Made by a program: the position numbers and the translations under genes | Notes under the pieces: model-generated | Databases searched by the model: none | What the model was told of the DNA's origin: nothing | Seen by the model: the letters and a program-made list of their open reading frames with translations, nothing else | Assembly: GCA_003141895.1 (NCBI GenBank) | Contig: PLNT01000038.1 | Span: forward strand, 143,009 to 207,008 | DNA: 64,000 nucleotides | Direction of reading: 5' to 3' | Source of the DNA: Bacteroidales bacterium | GTDB lineage: Bacteria; Bacteroidota; Bacteroidia; Bacteroidales; VadinHA17 | Shown here: positions 17,632 to 25,677 of the stretch, piece after piece | Layout: every line of letters starts with the position of its first letter | Position numbering within the stretch: the first letter of the stretch is position 1

Positions 17632-18219
17632 ATGAAGATAAAACATGTAGTTTTAGCATTTTCTTTATTGCTTCTTTTTGTTTGCTGCACCAAACGAAGC
17701 ATTAGTGATATTGAAAAAAAACAAGCTCTTGAAGATTATACCATTTGTAATCAAATAGCGAAGGAATGGCTTAATCAGCTTGATAGTTCAGATTATTCTC
17801 ATTTATTATCTGTTAAACTGCCAGATGGATATCAGGATAATAATTTCGAAGAAAAAACACTTTCTGTTATAAATGAAGCACAAAAAGTATATGGGAAAAT
17901 AAATAATAGAAAATTCATTGGTGCCCATTTTTGGTCAGGGAATAAACTCATAACATATGCTCCAAATCTGGAGTACAAAATTCTTACTCATATAAATGCT
18001 CGTAAATCCATAGATGGCTTTTATATAGTTAAACCCAGATATTTTGGATTATCATCATATAGACAAATGTTTTCCGGTTACCCAAAAGGTAAACATGTAA
18101 TCCTTATGTATCAATCATCACCAACGAATAAATCTTATGCAGAAGAAAGATTGACGTTATGGTATAATCCTCAAGGAAATTGGCAAGTATTGGACTACAA
18201 AATAGCAGATGAAATTTAA
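17632..18219 (+). CDS. Lipoprotein, possibly DUF4019-like
   Basis: 195 residues. A lipoprotein signal ends at a double Cys (LLLLFVCC, residues 18-19). The mature part starts with an amphipathic helix containing IAKEWLNQLDSSDYSHLL and ends with VILMYQSSPT..EERLTLWYNPQGNWQVLDYKI. That layout (helix, then a strand-rich half ending in G.W.V..Y.I) resembles DUF4019 proteins of unknown role. It is the only gene of its cassette-like unit. Function unknown. Confidence 0.65.
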   Translation: MKIKHVVLAFSLLLLFVCCTKRSISDIEKKQALEDYTICNQIAKEWLNQLDSSDYSHLLSVKLPDGYQDNNFEEKTLSVINEAQKVYGKINNRKFIGAHFWSGNKLITYAPNLEYKILTHINARKSIDGFYIVKPRYFGLSSYRQMFSGYPKGKHVILMYQSSPTNKSYAEERLTLWYNPQGNWQVLDYKIADEI

Positions 18220-18229
18220 ACAACGCACT

Positions 18230-18600
18230 TTACCTCGGACGGTTTGCTGAATTGCCTTCCGCAGCCCGGACAGTCTCCGTGCGGGGACCTGAAGGTCACC
18301 TTACAAAGACTCTCGGTAATTTATGGGCCCGAACGCTCTTTTTTCTTTTGATCAGATCTTCAATACAAAATGCATTGCCCATTTTACCAAATTTCGGCGC
18401 CTCCCTCCTGCCGTTTACCGGGACTTTAATTGGCGCTGTCGGCCGACCCCGTCTTCGGCGAGGGCAGGCGCTCTGGTGCCTTGCCTGCCTGCCTGTAGGT
18501 AGGTTTTTTGCTCGCCACCGAGACTATCCATCGTGACAACTTTTCGCACCATGACAATTCCTGCCCATTTATCAGGACTAAAACACTACGCCGCCTAACA
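18230..18600. repeat. attC-like spacer between lipoprotein and HigBA
   Basis: Left arm TTACCTCGGACGGT (18230-18243) begins 11 bp after the stop codon. The interior shares the CGCCTTCGGCGAGGGCAGG hairpin and a GCCTGCCTGTAGGTAGG segment with other spacers. A 31-bp module at 18549-18579 (starting CCATGACAATTCC) recurs at 21507-21537 and 26956-26986. The right end GCCGCCTAACAG does not match the usual right arm. Open reading frames across it are repeat shadows. Confidence 0.55.
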
Positions 18601-18689
18601 GCTAAGAGCCAATTTCGTTATTTAAACTTAAAAATTTGTTTGTTTAATAAAAAGTACTTACCTTTGGCGTTAGTAACGCTACGCGGGAA

Positions 18690-18974
18690 ATGATTACTTC
18701 ATTTGGGACTAAGGAAACTGAAAAAATATGGAATGGGGATAGAGTAAAAAATCTACCTCAAGAAATACAACAAACTGGAAGGAGAAAATTAAGGATGCTT
18801 AATAACTCACAGAAATTAATAGACTTAAAAGTTCCTCCATCAAATAAACTAGAGAAACTTTCAGACAAGGTGAATGACTTTTACAGCATCAGAATTAATG
18901 ACCAATGGAGAATTGTTTTTAAATGGGATGATGGAAACTCTAGCGATGTTACAATAATGGATTATCATAAATAA
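18690..18974 (+). CDS. higB: HigB-type toxin (RelE superfamily)
   Basis: 94 residues. Hallmarks are the ITSFGTKETEKIWNGDR opening, the LRMLNNSQKLIDLKVPPSNKLEKL centre and YSIRINDQWRIVFKWDDG followed by VTIMDYHK at the end. HigB toxins cut mRNA on translating ribosomes. The toxin gene precedes the antitoxin by 5 bp, the inverted order typical of higBA loci. Confidence 0.92.
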   Translation: MITSFGTKETEKIWNGDRVKNLPQEIQQTGRRKLRMLNNSQKLIDLKVPPSNKLEKLSDKVNDFYSIRINDQWRIVFKWDDGNSSDVTIMDYHK

Positions 18975-18979
18975 AAGAG

Positions 18980-19279
18980 ATGGAAAAGCTTTCAAATATA
19001 CACCCAGGTGAAATTCTTCTTGAAGAATTCCTAAAACCTTTAAATATATCTGCTTACAGACTTTCAAAGGATCTTGGAATACCTCAAACCAGGACTTCGG
19101 AGATTATTAAAGGTAATAGAAGTATAACTGCAGATACAGCGATAAGACTGAGCTACTATTTTGGTAATTCTGCAAAATTCTGGCTTGGCCTTCAAAATGA
19201 CTTTGATCTTGAAGAAGAAAAGAAATCTAAAGATCGGGAATTCAAGCATATTAAAAGATTAAAGGAACATGCTGCCTAG
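18980..19279 (+). CDS. higA: HigA-type antitoxin (XRE family)
   Basis: 99 residues. It begins IHPGEILLEEFLKPLNISAY, the typical HigA opening. A helix-turn-helix (AYRLSKDLGIPQTRTSEIIKG) follows, then the ITADTAIRLSYYFGNSAKFWL segment. It binds HigB and represses the operon. Intact. Confidence 0.93.
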   Translation: MEKLSNIHPGEILLEEFLKPLNISAYRLSKDLGIPQTRTSEIIKGNRSITADTAIRLSYYFGNSAKFWLGLQNDFDLEEEKKSKDREFKHIKRLKEHAA

Positions 19280-19319
19280 CATTCGAATTTTATTATACTA
19301 GACAAATACTCTTCATGAC

Positions 19320-19392
19320 CCGGAATGTTCCTGCTGCCATGACAAAGTCAATAGGGTTGCAAGCCGACCCCGCCTTCGGCGAGGGCAGGCCC
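19320..19392. repeat. Spacer module joined directly to the hydrolase coding region
   Basis: The stretch from GGAATGTTCCTGCTGCC to GAGGGCAGGCCCG matches the interior of the spacers at 16036-16106 and 22411-22480. Here it is fused straight onto the reading frame of the next gene, with no right arm. One base change (AAG or GAG to ATG at 19339) gives the only ATG for that gene close to its signal peptide. Confidence 0.6.
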
Positions 19393-20427
19393 GCAGTTGT
19401 CTCCTTCTTATTAGCCACACTTATATTTGTCATAATATCCTGTCAAAACATATCCTCGAAAAATTTAACCAGCGGTGATAGTTCCTTGGTTAATATAAAT
19501 ATTGATAGTGGCTTTGTATCACTTGGAGGAGAAAAACAATATGTCGAGACTCTCTCAAAATCAAGTAACAACCCAATACTACTTTTTATCCATGGAGGAC
19601 CTGGCTTGCCGGAGACTCCACTACTCAGATATTACAACTCAGAACTAACAGATGCATTCACTCTTGTAATATGGGAACAAAGAGGCGCTGGAAAATCTTT
19701 TCAGAATAATCCTAATCCCGAAAATATGACTCTTGATCAATTAATCTCAGATGCACATGAATTAACCTTATTGTTAAAAAAGAAATATAATAAAAACAAA
19801 ATATTTTTGGCAGCTCACTCTTGGGGTTCTATTATAGGTATGAATTTGGCTCTAAAATACCCAGATGATTATATCGCATATATTGGTATCTCGCAGGTTA
19901 TCAATATGAAAAAGGGAATGGAAATTAGCCAGAAATGGATAGAAGCCAAAGCAAAATCAAATCATGACACTTCTACTTTGAATATACTCCGACGATTATA
20001 CTTGAAAGATCCCACTTTATGCAGTGGAGATTTTGATTGTTTCAGTAAACAATACGAACTTTTAACAAAGTATAAGGGGACTGTCTATAATAACAAGATT
20101 GATGAAGATATGAAAAAAGCTTTAACTGCTTATAAGGATTATAAAGAATATTTTTGGATCAAAGGATATGGTTTTTCTATCATGCACCTTGAAAAAGACT
20201 TGTTCTCAATAGACTTCACAGATATAAAGCAAATAAATATTCCAATATATTTCATACAAGGCAGATATGATTGGAATGTACCATCAGTTTTGGTTGAAAC
20301 TTTTTTCCAAAATATATCAGCTCCTTCAAAGCATATAATCTGGTTTGAATATTCAGGACATAATCCCTTAGACGAAGAAGCAAAAAAATTCAATGATATA
20401 ATGATCAATACAATTGCTAAAATATAA
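19339..20427 (+). CDS. Alpha/beta hydrolase lipoprotein, proline iminopeptidase-like
   Basis: 362 residues from ATG 19339 (another ATG lies at 19315). The first 20 or so residues come from spacer repeat sequence. A lipoprotein signal then follows (FLLATLIFVIISC, Cys35). Catalytic features: oxyanion motif HGGPGLPETPL, GAGKSF, nucleophile elbow AAHSWGS, the Asp in GRYDWNVPS and the His in YSGHNPLDE. This fits proline iminopeptidase-type serine hydrolases anchored in the envelope. The natural N-terminus may have been lost when the unit joined the repeat. The catalytic part looks complete. Confidence 0.8.
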   Translation: MTKSIGLQADPAFGEGRPAVVSFLLATLIFVIISCQNISSKNLTSGDSSLVNINIDSGFVSLGGEKQYVETLSKSSNNPILLFIHGGPGLPETPLLRYYNSELTDAFTLVIWEQRGAGKSFQNNPNPENMTLDQLISDAHELTLLLKKKYNKNKIFLAAHSWGSIIGMNLALKYPDDYIAYIGISQVINMKKGMEISQKWIEAKAKSNHDTSTLNILRRLYLKDPTLCSGDFDCFSKQYELLTKYKGTVYNNKIDEDMKKALTAYKDYKEYFWIKGYGFSIMHLEKDLFSIDFTDIKQINIPIYFIQGRYDWNVPSVLVETFFQNISAPSKHIIWFEYSGHNPLDEEAKKFNDIMINTIAKI

Positions 20428-20446
20428 TTCAAATAAAAAGCAGCCA

Positions 20447-20591
20447 CTAACTCGGACAATATGGGTAAGTAGCTTGGCACTTTTTTTGCAATTTGCTCCT
20501 GCACCGGGACAGTTTTTTGGCTAAAGCACCAGGACGGTGGCCGGATGCTTCCTCAGATAACGCAACCTCCACCTATTGCCGGGCTGTTAGG
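20447..20591. repeat. attC-like site, 145 bp, with compensatory arm changes
   Basis: Left arm CTAACTCGGACAAT (20447-20460) and right arm ATTGCCGGGCTGTTAGG (20575-20591) pair as CTAAC/GTTAG and CGG-A-CAAT/ATTG-CCG with one bulged A. In the 300-bp site the corresponding strings are ACGGT and ACCG, so both arms have changed together. The right end GTTAGGT fits the integron consensus GTTRRRY exactly. It is the most attC-like site in the window in both size and form, and starts 20 bp after the hydrolase stop. Confidence 0.7.
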
Positions 20592-20849
20592 TTTAATATT
20601 TCGTGCACAATACCGTGATATCCAATGCACAAGCAAGAGCTTGGCAGCTTGACACATTATACTTTGACTTCAATTGTAATATTTAAGTATTGGAATATTT
20701 CTATATTTACTACATAAACGGAATCAACAAAAATAGCACCGCACACAAGTCAGAAATAAACGCCACTATGGCGTTTACATAGTCGTTGGCTGTAAGGCGT
20801 GAATAGCAAAACTAATAGGAATTTAAACAAATTGATAATTTTGAAAAGT
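20592..20849. repeat. Gene-less stretch with a second cassette boundary
   Basis: Includes a perfect 7-bp hairpin AAACGCC-ACTAT-GGCGTTT (about 20758-20776) and, next to it, GTTGGCTGTAAGGCGT (20785-20800). The reverse complement of the latter matches 21479-21494 at 14 of 16 positions, bracketing the DJ-1-like gene. The segment 20592-20757 has no gene and no other signal. Confidence 0.55.
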
Positions 20850-21437
20850 ATGCAAAATAAGAAAGTATTAGTGTTTCTAGCAAAAGGTTTTGAAACTATG
20901 GAATTTAGTGTTTTTATAGATGTTCTTGGTTGGGCTAGAAATGATTATGGACATAATTTGTTCGTTGATACATGTGGTTTTACAGATAAAGTTATAAGCA
21001 CTTTTAATGTACCTGTAATAGTAGATAAAACCATTGGAGAAATAAACGTTGACGAATATGACGCCTTAGCAATACCTGGTGGATTTGGGGAATTTGGTTT
21101 TTATGAAGAAGCATATGACGAAAGGTTTTTAAAATTAATTAAGGAATTTAATGCAAAAGGTAAAATCATTGCGACAATTTGTTCTGCGGCATTGCCCTTA
21201 GGAAAAAGTGGAGTTCTGAAGAATCGGAAAGCAACTACATACCACTTAAAAAACGCATATTGGCAAAAAAAACTGAAAGAATTTGGAGTGAATGTTGTGA
21301 ATGAGCCAATTGTAGTTGATGGTAATATTATTACGTCTTATTGTCCTGAGACAGCTCCAAATGTTGCATTTGAATTATTAAAAATACTGACTTCAGAAGA
21401 AGAAATGTCAGTAATAAAAAAAGCTATGGGATTTTAA
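20850..21437 (+). CDS. DJ-1/PfpI family protein
   Basis: 195 residues from the chosen ATG (20850), where MQNKKVLVFLAKGFETMEF gives the normal first beta strand and the conserved acidic residue. A GTG at 20799 would add an atypical 17-residue tail. The nucleophile elbow is IIATICSAALPLGKSGVL with the reactive Cys, preceded by DALAIPGGFGEFGF. The family includes deglycase/chaperone-like DJ-1, YajL and PfpI proteases; the exact reaction is unknown. It sits alone between complementary cassette ends. Confidence 0.85.
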   Translation: MQNKKVLVFLAKGFETMEFSVFIDVLGWARNDYGHNLFVDTCGFTDKVISTFNVPVIVDKTIGEINVDEYDALAIPGGFGEFGFYEEAYDERFLKLIKEFNAKGKIIATICSAALPLGKSGVLKNRKATTYHLKNAYWQKKLKEFGVNVVNEPIVVDGNIITSYCPETAPNVAFELLKILTSEEEMSVIKKAMGF

Positions 21438-21478
21438 GAAAAATGCTAACAAAATTATTGGAAGATTAAGTTATAGAA

Positions 21479-21570
21479 ACGCCAAACAGCCAACAAGGTC
21501 GTTTTACCATGACAATTCCTTTCCATTTACCAGGACTACTCCATCTAGACAAATTTCGTTTGACGGCCAA
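21479..21570. repeat. attC-like spacer after the DJ-1 gene
   Basis: Opens with ACGCCAAACAGCCAAC (21479-21494), complementary to the leader of the same cassette at 20785-20800. It contains the 31-bp CCATGACAATTCC module (21507-21537). A possible right end GTTTGACGG lies at about 21559-21567. The right boundary is uncertain. Confidence 0.55.
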
Positions 21571-21665
21571 TCCATCCCAACTTACCGGGATTAATTTCGA
21601 ATCAAACTTCTTAATACGAAACAATTTTTTCAGAAAATAACTACCTATACAAGAAATAAAATATC

Positions 21666-21902
21666 ATGAGTACAATTGAGCTTAGACATCATATAATCGA
21701 AAAGCTATCTCTTATTGATGACGACTCATTCTTAAAAGCCATCAAGACAATTATTGAGTCAAAAGTTAACGAGAGAGTCTATAATCTTTCTGATTTTCAA
21801 AAGAAACGGATCGAATCAGGCAGAGAGCAAAGAAAAAAAGGCCAAACAATTTCTAATGATGTTTTTCAAAAGGAGATTGACCAATGGCTAAATACAAAAT
21901 AG
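21666..21902 (+). CDS. Antitoxin of a RelE/ParE-type pair
   Basis: 78 residues. STIELRHHIIEKLSLIDDDSFLKAIKTII is typical of Bacteroidota antitoxins paired with ParE/RelE toxins. The C-terminal half (QKKRIESGREQRKKGQTISNDVFQKEIDQWL) is a predicted toxin-wrapping helix. It overlaps the toxin start by 19 bp. The antitoxin is intact although its toxin is broken. Confidence 0.8.
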   Translation: MSTIELRHHIIEKLSLIDDDSFLKAIKTIIESKVNERVYNLSDFQKKRIESGREQRKKGQTISNDVFQKEIDQWLNTK

Positions 21903-22198
21903 AATGGTCAGTCGAAGCAAGATTAGATTTAATTGATATCCTAGAATTCTACATAATTAGAAACAAATCTGCTCTTTACAGCAAAAAAAATAAATATTAA
22001 GATTAATAAAAGCGTTAATCTCATTACAAAAATCCATTCATTGGATTACAATCCCAGATAGAATCTGTCAGAGCTTTAATTACCGGGGATTATCAAATTA
22101 TTTATGAGATCTTCGGCAACGGGATTCTAATTATCATGATATGGGATTGTCGCAGAGCCCCAGAAGACAAGATCCTTGATAAGAGAATTAAAAAATAA
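21884..22198 (+). pseudogene. RelE/ParE toxin, inactivated by frameshifts
   Basis: Starts MAKYKIEWSVEARLDLIDIL, the family's first strand and helix, then stops after an A8 run (about 21985-21992). After at least two frame changes the rest can be followed: GLQSQIESVRALITGDYQII, then ILIIMIWDCRRAPEDKIL, the final strands and Arg-rich catalytic end of a ParE/RelE toxin, ending at TAA 22196-22198. The toxin is therefore dead while the antitoxin remains. Confidence 0.85.
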
Positions 22199-22208
22199 CA
22201 AACTAAAC

Positions 22209-22570
22209 ATAACTCGGACGGTGCTTTAGTTAATTAGCTTCGCTGAGCTCGGATCGGATTAGGATTTCAGGTTGCTTCGCAAAGCAAAATTATGGTCGAT
22301 CCTCGGTTGCCTTTTGCAACCCTGACTTCTTCTCAATAAGCCCCTAAAGTCTATACGAGCAAATTCATTTCTACTTATCAAATTTTGTTGCACCCGTCCC
22401 GATAGCTATCGGGATGTTCCTGCTGCCGAGACAAAGTCAATAGGGCTGCCGGCCTACCCCGCCTTCAGCGTGGGCAGGGTCACGTGGGTGTCATGGTTTT
22501 TGCTCCATGACTGTTTCATCGTGACCCGAAATTCACACACATCCCCAGACAAGCGTTGAAGAAGAGCTGC
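22209..22570. repeat. attC-like spacer sharing blocks with two others
   Basis: Left arm ATAACTCGGACGGT (22209-22222) starts 11 bp after the toxin stop. The 54-bp block 22230-22283 is identical to 17190-17243. A block at 22352-22465 is nearly identical to 15975-16092 and contains TCCCGATAGCTATCGGGA (22397-22414). No good right arm was found; AAGCGTTGAAG near 22552 is a weak candidate. The remaining interval to 22820 is AT-rich and shows nothing. Confidence 0.6.
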
Positions 22571-22820
22571 TAATCACGTAAGAGAATCAAAATGATTGAG
22601 AGTCTAAAACCATCTCAGATAGAATGCCCTGATTTTCTTTTACTTAAGTTAACTAATTAATTCGTAAATTTACAAAAGTAAGTTAAAACAGAATGTATCT
22701 CCATAGCATCGCCATTTAAAGAGACTGTTTGACAGCAAGATTTTCATTAATGCGTTTTTATTCAACCATATAAAATCAATAGCTTTTGAAAGAAGTAAAC
22801 ATTTTTATCTTAGGATTAAA

Positions 22821-23390
22821 ATGACGTTAAGAATCAAACAGTATGTAAAAATAAAGCAATCAATATTTATATTTCTTTTTGGAATTTTATGGAATACTGT
22901 TTTTTCTCAAAATTCTAAACCTAATAATCGGTGGTTTATACAACCGCAAATTTTTACAGGTTATACAATAGGGGAATATAAAAGTGGATTTGGTTATGGG
23001 GTTGGAATTAGGTGTCTCTATGATTTTGAGAAAAGATTTTTGGGAGGTCCGTTGTTTTTGGGATTAGAAACTTCATTTTTATCATCTATGGGGTTTGTGC
23101 CTTTTGAGAATGGGTTTGACTATAATAGACGAAATTACCTACTTGTTACACCAGTGTTAGAACAAAACTACAAATGGTTTAAGTATGGATTCCATATCGG
23201 AACAGGAATTGGATATTACCTGGGTATTCAAGACCTTAATAGAAATTCATTTGGAATGGTTACAAATATTGGATGGTTTCCTATTTATGAAGGAAAAGCA
23301 GTAACTCCATACATTACTTATAGGAATGACTGGGTATTTGATAAAAACAAAACAAATATGCAATCAGTTAGTATTGGTCTAAATTTTTAA
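22821..23390 (+). CDS. Outer-membrane beta-barrel-like protein of unknown function
   Basis: 189 residues. A signal peptide (QSIFIFLFGILWNTVFSQN) ends near residue 30. The mature part is a series of alternating aromatic strands, for example WFIQPQIFTGYTIG, FGYGVGIRCLYDF and YGFHIGTGIGYYLG, and it ends in a Phe (SVSIGLNF), the usual terminal residue for Bam-assembled barrels. About eight strands would fit. It lies 13 bp before the sensor kinase gene and may be co-transcribed with it. Confidence 0.7.
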   Translation: MTLRIKQYVKIKQSIFIFLFGILWNTVFSQNSKPNNRWFIQPQIFTGYTIGEYKSGFGYGVGIRCLYDFEKRFLGGPLFLGLETSFLSSMGFVPFENGFDYNRRNYLLVTPVLEQNYKWFKYGFHIGTGIGYYLGIQDLNRNSFGMVTNIGWFPIYEGKAVTPYITYRNDWVFDKNKTNMQSVSIGLNF

Positions 23391-23403
23391 AATCATAAAA
23401 CAA

Positions 23404-25200
23404 ATGGAAAATTTTAAAATAAAGGAACATATAATTATTGCAAACAATTCCAGACTAAAAATAATTAGCTTGATTTCATTAGGCTTTTCCGTTTTTGCTT
23501 TATATACTGATTTTCTGGTCCATGGAGTTTGGCATGCTGAATATTTGTATTTATATAAAATACTTGATATTATTTTTGCTTTAATATCAGTTTCAGCAAT
23601 TTCTTTCTTTTGGCTGTTAAAAACTAAAAATATTAATCTACAAAAGACCGCTATAATATTATTCCCTTTCCTATTTATAGTTTGGTCCGCGGTTATTACC
23701 GGTATTGATTTTAGTTTTCTGGGGATTTCCACTTTGATAACAGTCGTTCTCGTAGCTACATTTTTTCTTTATCTCAATCTAATAGTTTCAATTTTATATT
23801 TTGTTAGCTCCGGCCTTGTACTTTTTACAACTTTATATTTAATGGGGAATATAAAAGATAATTACCTTTCTCTTATATTTATACTTATTCCTATTTTCGT
23901 CATTTCTGTTCTAATTTCTGCAAGAAATTTAAAATACAAAAAAAATGATCTATTCCAACAGGGAAAAATAGAGGAGATTAATAATAAGTTGAATGATTCC
24001 AATAAAAATTTGGAAGCAGAAGTTGAAAAACGCACGAACGAAATAATAATAGCCCTAAAAAAAGCCGAAGAGAGCGACAGGTTAAAAACAGCATTCCTGT
24101 CCAATATTTCCCATGAAATTAGAACTCCCCTAAATGCCATTCTTGGATTTTCTGAACTACTTCAAAATACTACAAACACACGAGAAGATTTGAAGTTTTT
24201 TTTGGAACAGATACAGTACGGGAAGGATGACTTATTGGATCTAATTGAAAATGTTGTTTTTGCCTCAAAGATTGACACACAGCAATCTATCTTAATTAAG
24301 AAAGAATTTAATCTTAATGAATGTTTGAATACATTAATTTTCGACTCAAAAAAACTAATTCTTAGAAACGATAAATCAGAGATAGAACTTCTGTCACATC
24401 TTGATTCTACTAATGATATTGTTATTGAGGCAGATGAAAAAAATATGATACTTGCTCTACGCCAACTTTTAAGCAACGCTGTCAAATATACTGATTCCGG
24501 GAAAATTGAGATCGGAACGAAACTGATTGATGACAGCGAAGTGGAGTTATATATCAGAGATACAGGAATAGGTGTAGACGAAAACGAATTTGAGAAAATC
24601 TTTGACAAATTCTATAAAGTTGAGTCAAACCCGAATATATTATTTCGTGGTGCCGGTATTGGATTAACAATTGTCAAAGGTATTGCAGACAACATGGGGG
24701 GAAAGGTTTGGCTGGACTCAAAAATTGGGCAAGGATCAACTTTTTACTTCAGATTTCCTGTAAGAATAATCAAAAGCGTGCCGAAGTACCATCAGCAGAA
24801 AGGTGATACCTTAAATATAATTGAAAAATGGGGAGAAAGGAATATATTAATTGCCGAAGATGTTGATATTAATCTTAAATATCTGGACAAAGCTCTGAAT
24901 TTTAGTAATATAACAAGATATCATGCCAAAAACGGGCATGAAGCAATCGAAATCATGAAATCTACTAAAATAGATTTAGTACTTATGGATATTCTTATGC
25001 CTATAATGGATGGATATGAAGCTGCATCAATTATTAAAACTTTGTTTCCCTCAATTCCTATTATTGCACAGACTGCTATTTATGATAAAAATAACAAAGA
25101 CTTTGATCTCTCAAATCTTTTTAACGACTATTTGGTTAAACCCATTAGCAGAAATTCATTGATTGAAGTACTTAACAAATTCCTTAAGACTGACAATTAG
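23404..25200 (+). CDS. Hybrid sensor histidine kinase (7TM-like, HisKA-HATPase-REC)
   Basis: 598 residues. Six or seven membrane helices span about 18-180 with no periplasmic domain, followed by a coiled coil (about 185-230). HisKA has ISHEIRTPLNAILGF with the phosphoaccepting His near 237. HATPase has RDTGIGV and GAGIGLTIVKGI. A C-terminal receiver (about 478-595) has its phosphorylation Asp in LVLMDILMP and the conserved Lys in YLVKPI. It is followed by a lone receiver gene, which suggests a phosphorelay. Confidence 0.92.
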   Translation: MENFKIKEHIIIANNSRLKIISLISLGFSVFALYTDFLVHGVWHAEYLYLYKILDIIFALISVSAISFFWLLKTKNINLQKTAIILFPFLFIVWSAVITGIDFSFLGISTLITVVLVATFFLYLNLIVSILYFVSSGLVLFTTLYLMGNIKDNYLSLIFILIPIFVISVLISARNLKYKKNDLFQQGKIEEINNKLNDSNKNLEAEVEKRTNEIIIALKKAEESDRLKTAFLSNISHEIRTPLNAILGFSELLQNTTNTREDLKFFLEQIQYGKDDLLDLIENVVFASKIDTQQSILIKKEFNLNECLNTLIFDSKKLILRNDKSEIELLSHLDSTNDIVIEADEKNMILALRQLLSNAVKYTDSGKIEIGTKLIDDSEVELYIRDTGIGVDENEFEKIFDKFYKVESNPNILFRGAGIGLTIVKGIADNMGGKVWLDSKIGQGSTFYFRFPVRIIKSVPKYHQQKGDTLNIIEKWGERNILIAEDVDINLKYLDKALNFSNITRYHAKNGHEAIEIMKSTKIDLVLMDILMPIMDGYEAASIIKTLFPSIPIIAQTAIYDKNNKDFDLSNLFNDYLVKPISRNSLIEVLNKFLKTDN

Positions 25201-25212
25201 GATTTCAAATAA

Positions 25213-25677
25213 TTGTCAACATCTTGTATAAAAAATTCCATTGGAAGATTAATTTATTTACTGTCTGGATGGAAACGAATAATCCCCATAATGCTGGTTG
25301 ATGATAACCCTGATGATAATTTTTTTCATGAAAGAGAGATTAGAAAAGTCAATCCGGAAATTATCGTCATAACCAAGAATTCAGGAATTGATGCCTTAGA
25401 ATATCTAAAATCAAAGAAAGTTGGTGAGGTCATTTGCCCTGTCCTGATTCTTTTGGATATAAACATGCCACGCATGGATGGATGGGAGTTTCTTGATGAA
25501 TACAAGCAGCTTGATAAAGAATTACAAAGCAAGGTAACGATCATTATGCTAACAACTTCCGACAACCCTGTTGATATTGCAAGAACAAAGTCATTTACTT
25601 ATATTACTGACTATATTATCAAACCATTGACTAAAGAAAAAATGGAAGATATAATCAGAAAATATTTTAAAAAGTAA
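25213..25677 (+). CDS. Single-domain response regulator (Rcp1/CheY-like)
   Basis: 154 residues. Receiver motifs: MLVDDNPDDNFFHEREI, Asp in LILLDINMPRMDG, Thr in MLTTSDN and Lys in YIIKPL. The N-terminal pattern PDDNFFH is typical of Rcp1-like regulators that work with phytochrome-type or other kinases. There is no output domain. The in-frame start is TTG at 25213; ATG 25291 would cut into the first strand, so the exact start is open. Confidence 0.88.
   Translation: MSTSCIKNSIGRLIYLLSGWKRIIPIMLVDDNPDDNFFHEREIRKVNPEIIVITKNSGIDALEYLKSKKVGEVICPVLILLDINMPRMDGWEFLDEYKQLDKELQSKVTIIMLTTSDNPVDIARTKSFTYITDYIIKPLTKEKMEDIIRKYFKK

Noticed and set aside
18252-18693. Open frames of 94 and 61 codons across the spacer after the lipoprotein gene
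   Set aside because: They run through repeat and hairpin sequence, lack any family motif, and similar frames do not persist in the other spacer copies.
18690-19279. Phage defence role for the toxin-antitoxin pair
   Set aside because: Sequence supports an ordinary higBA locus; nothing nearby adds evidence for defence.
15925-19392. Insertion sequences as source of the repeats
   Set aside because: No transposase gene or fragment was found anywhere in the window, and the repeats lack target duplications that I can recognise.
15925-22570. CRISPR array
   Set aside because: Repeats are long, mosaic and separated by protein genes; there are no regular short repeats with unique spacers and no cas genes.
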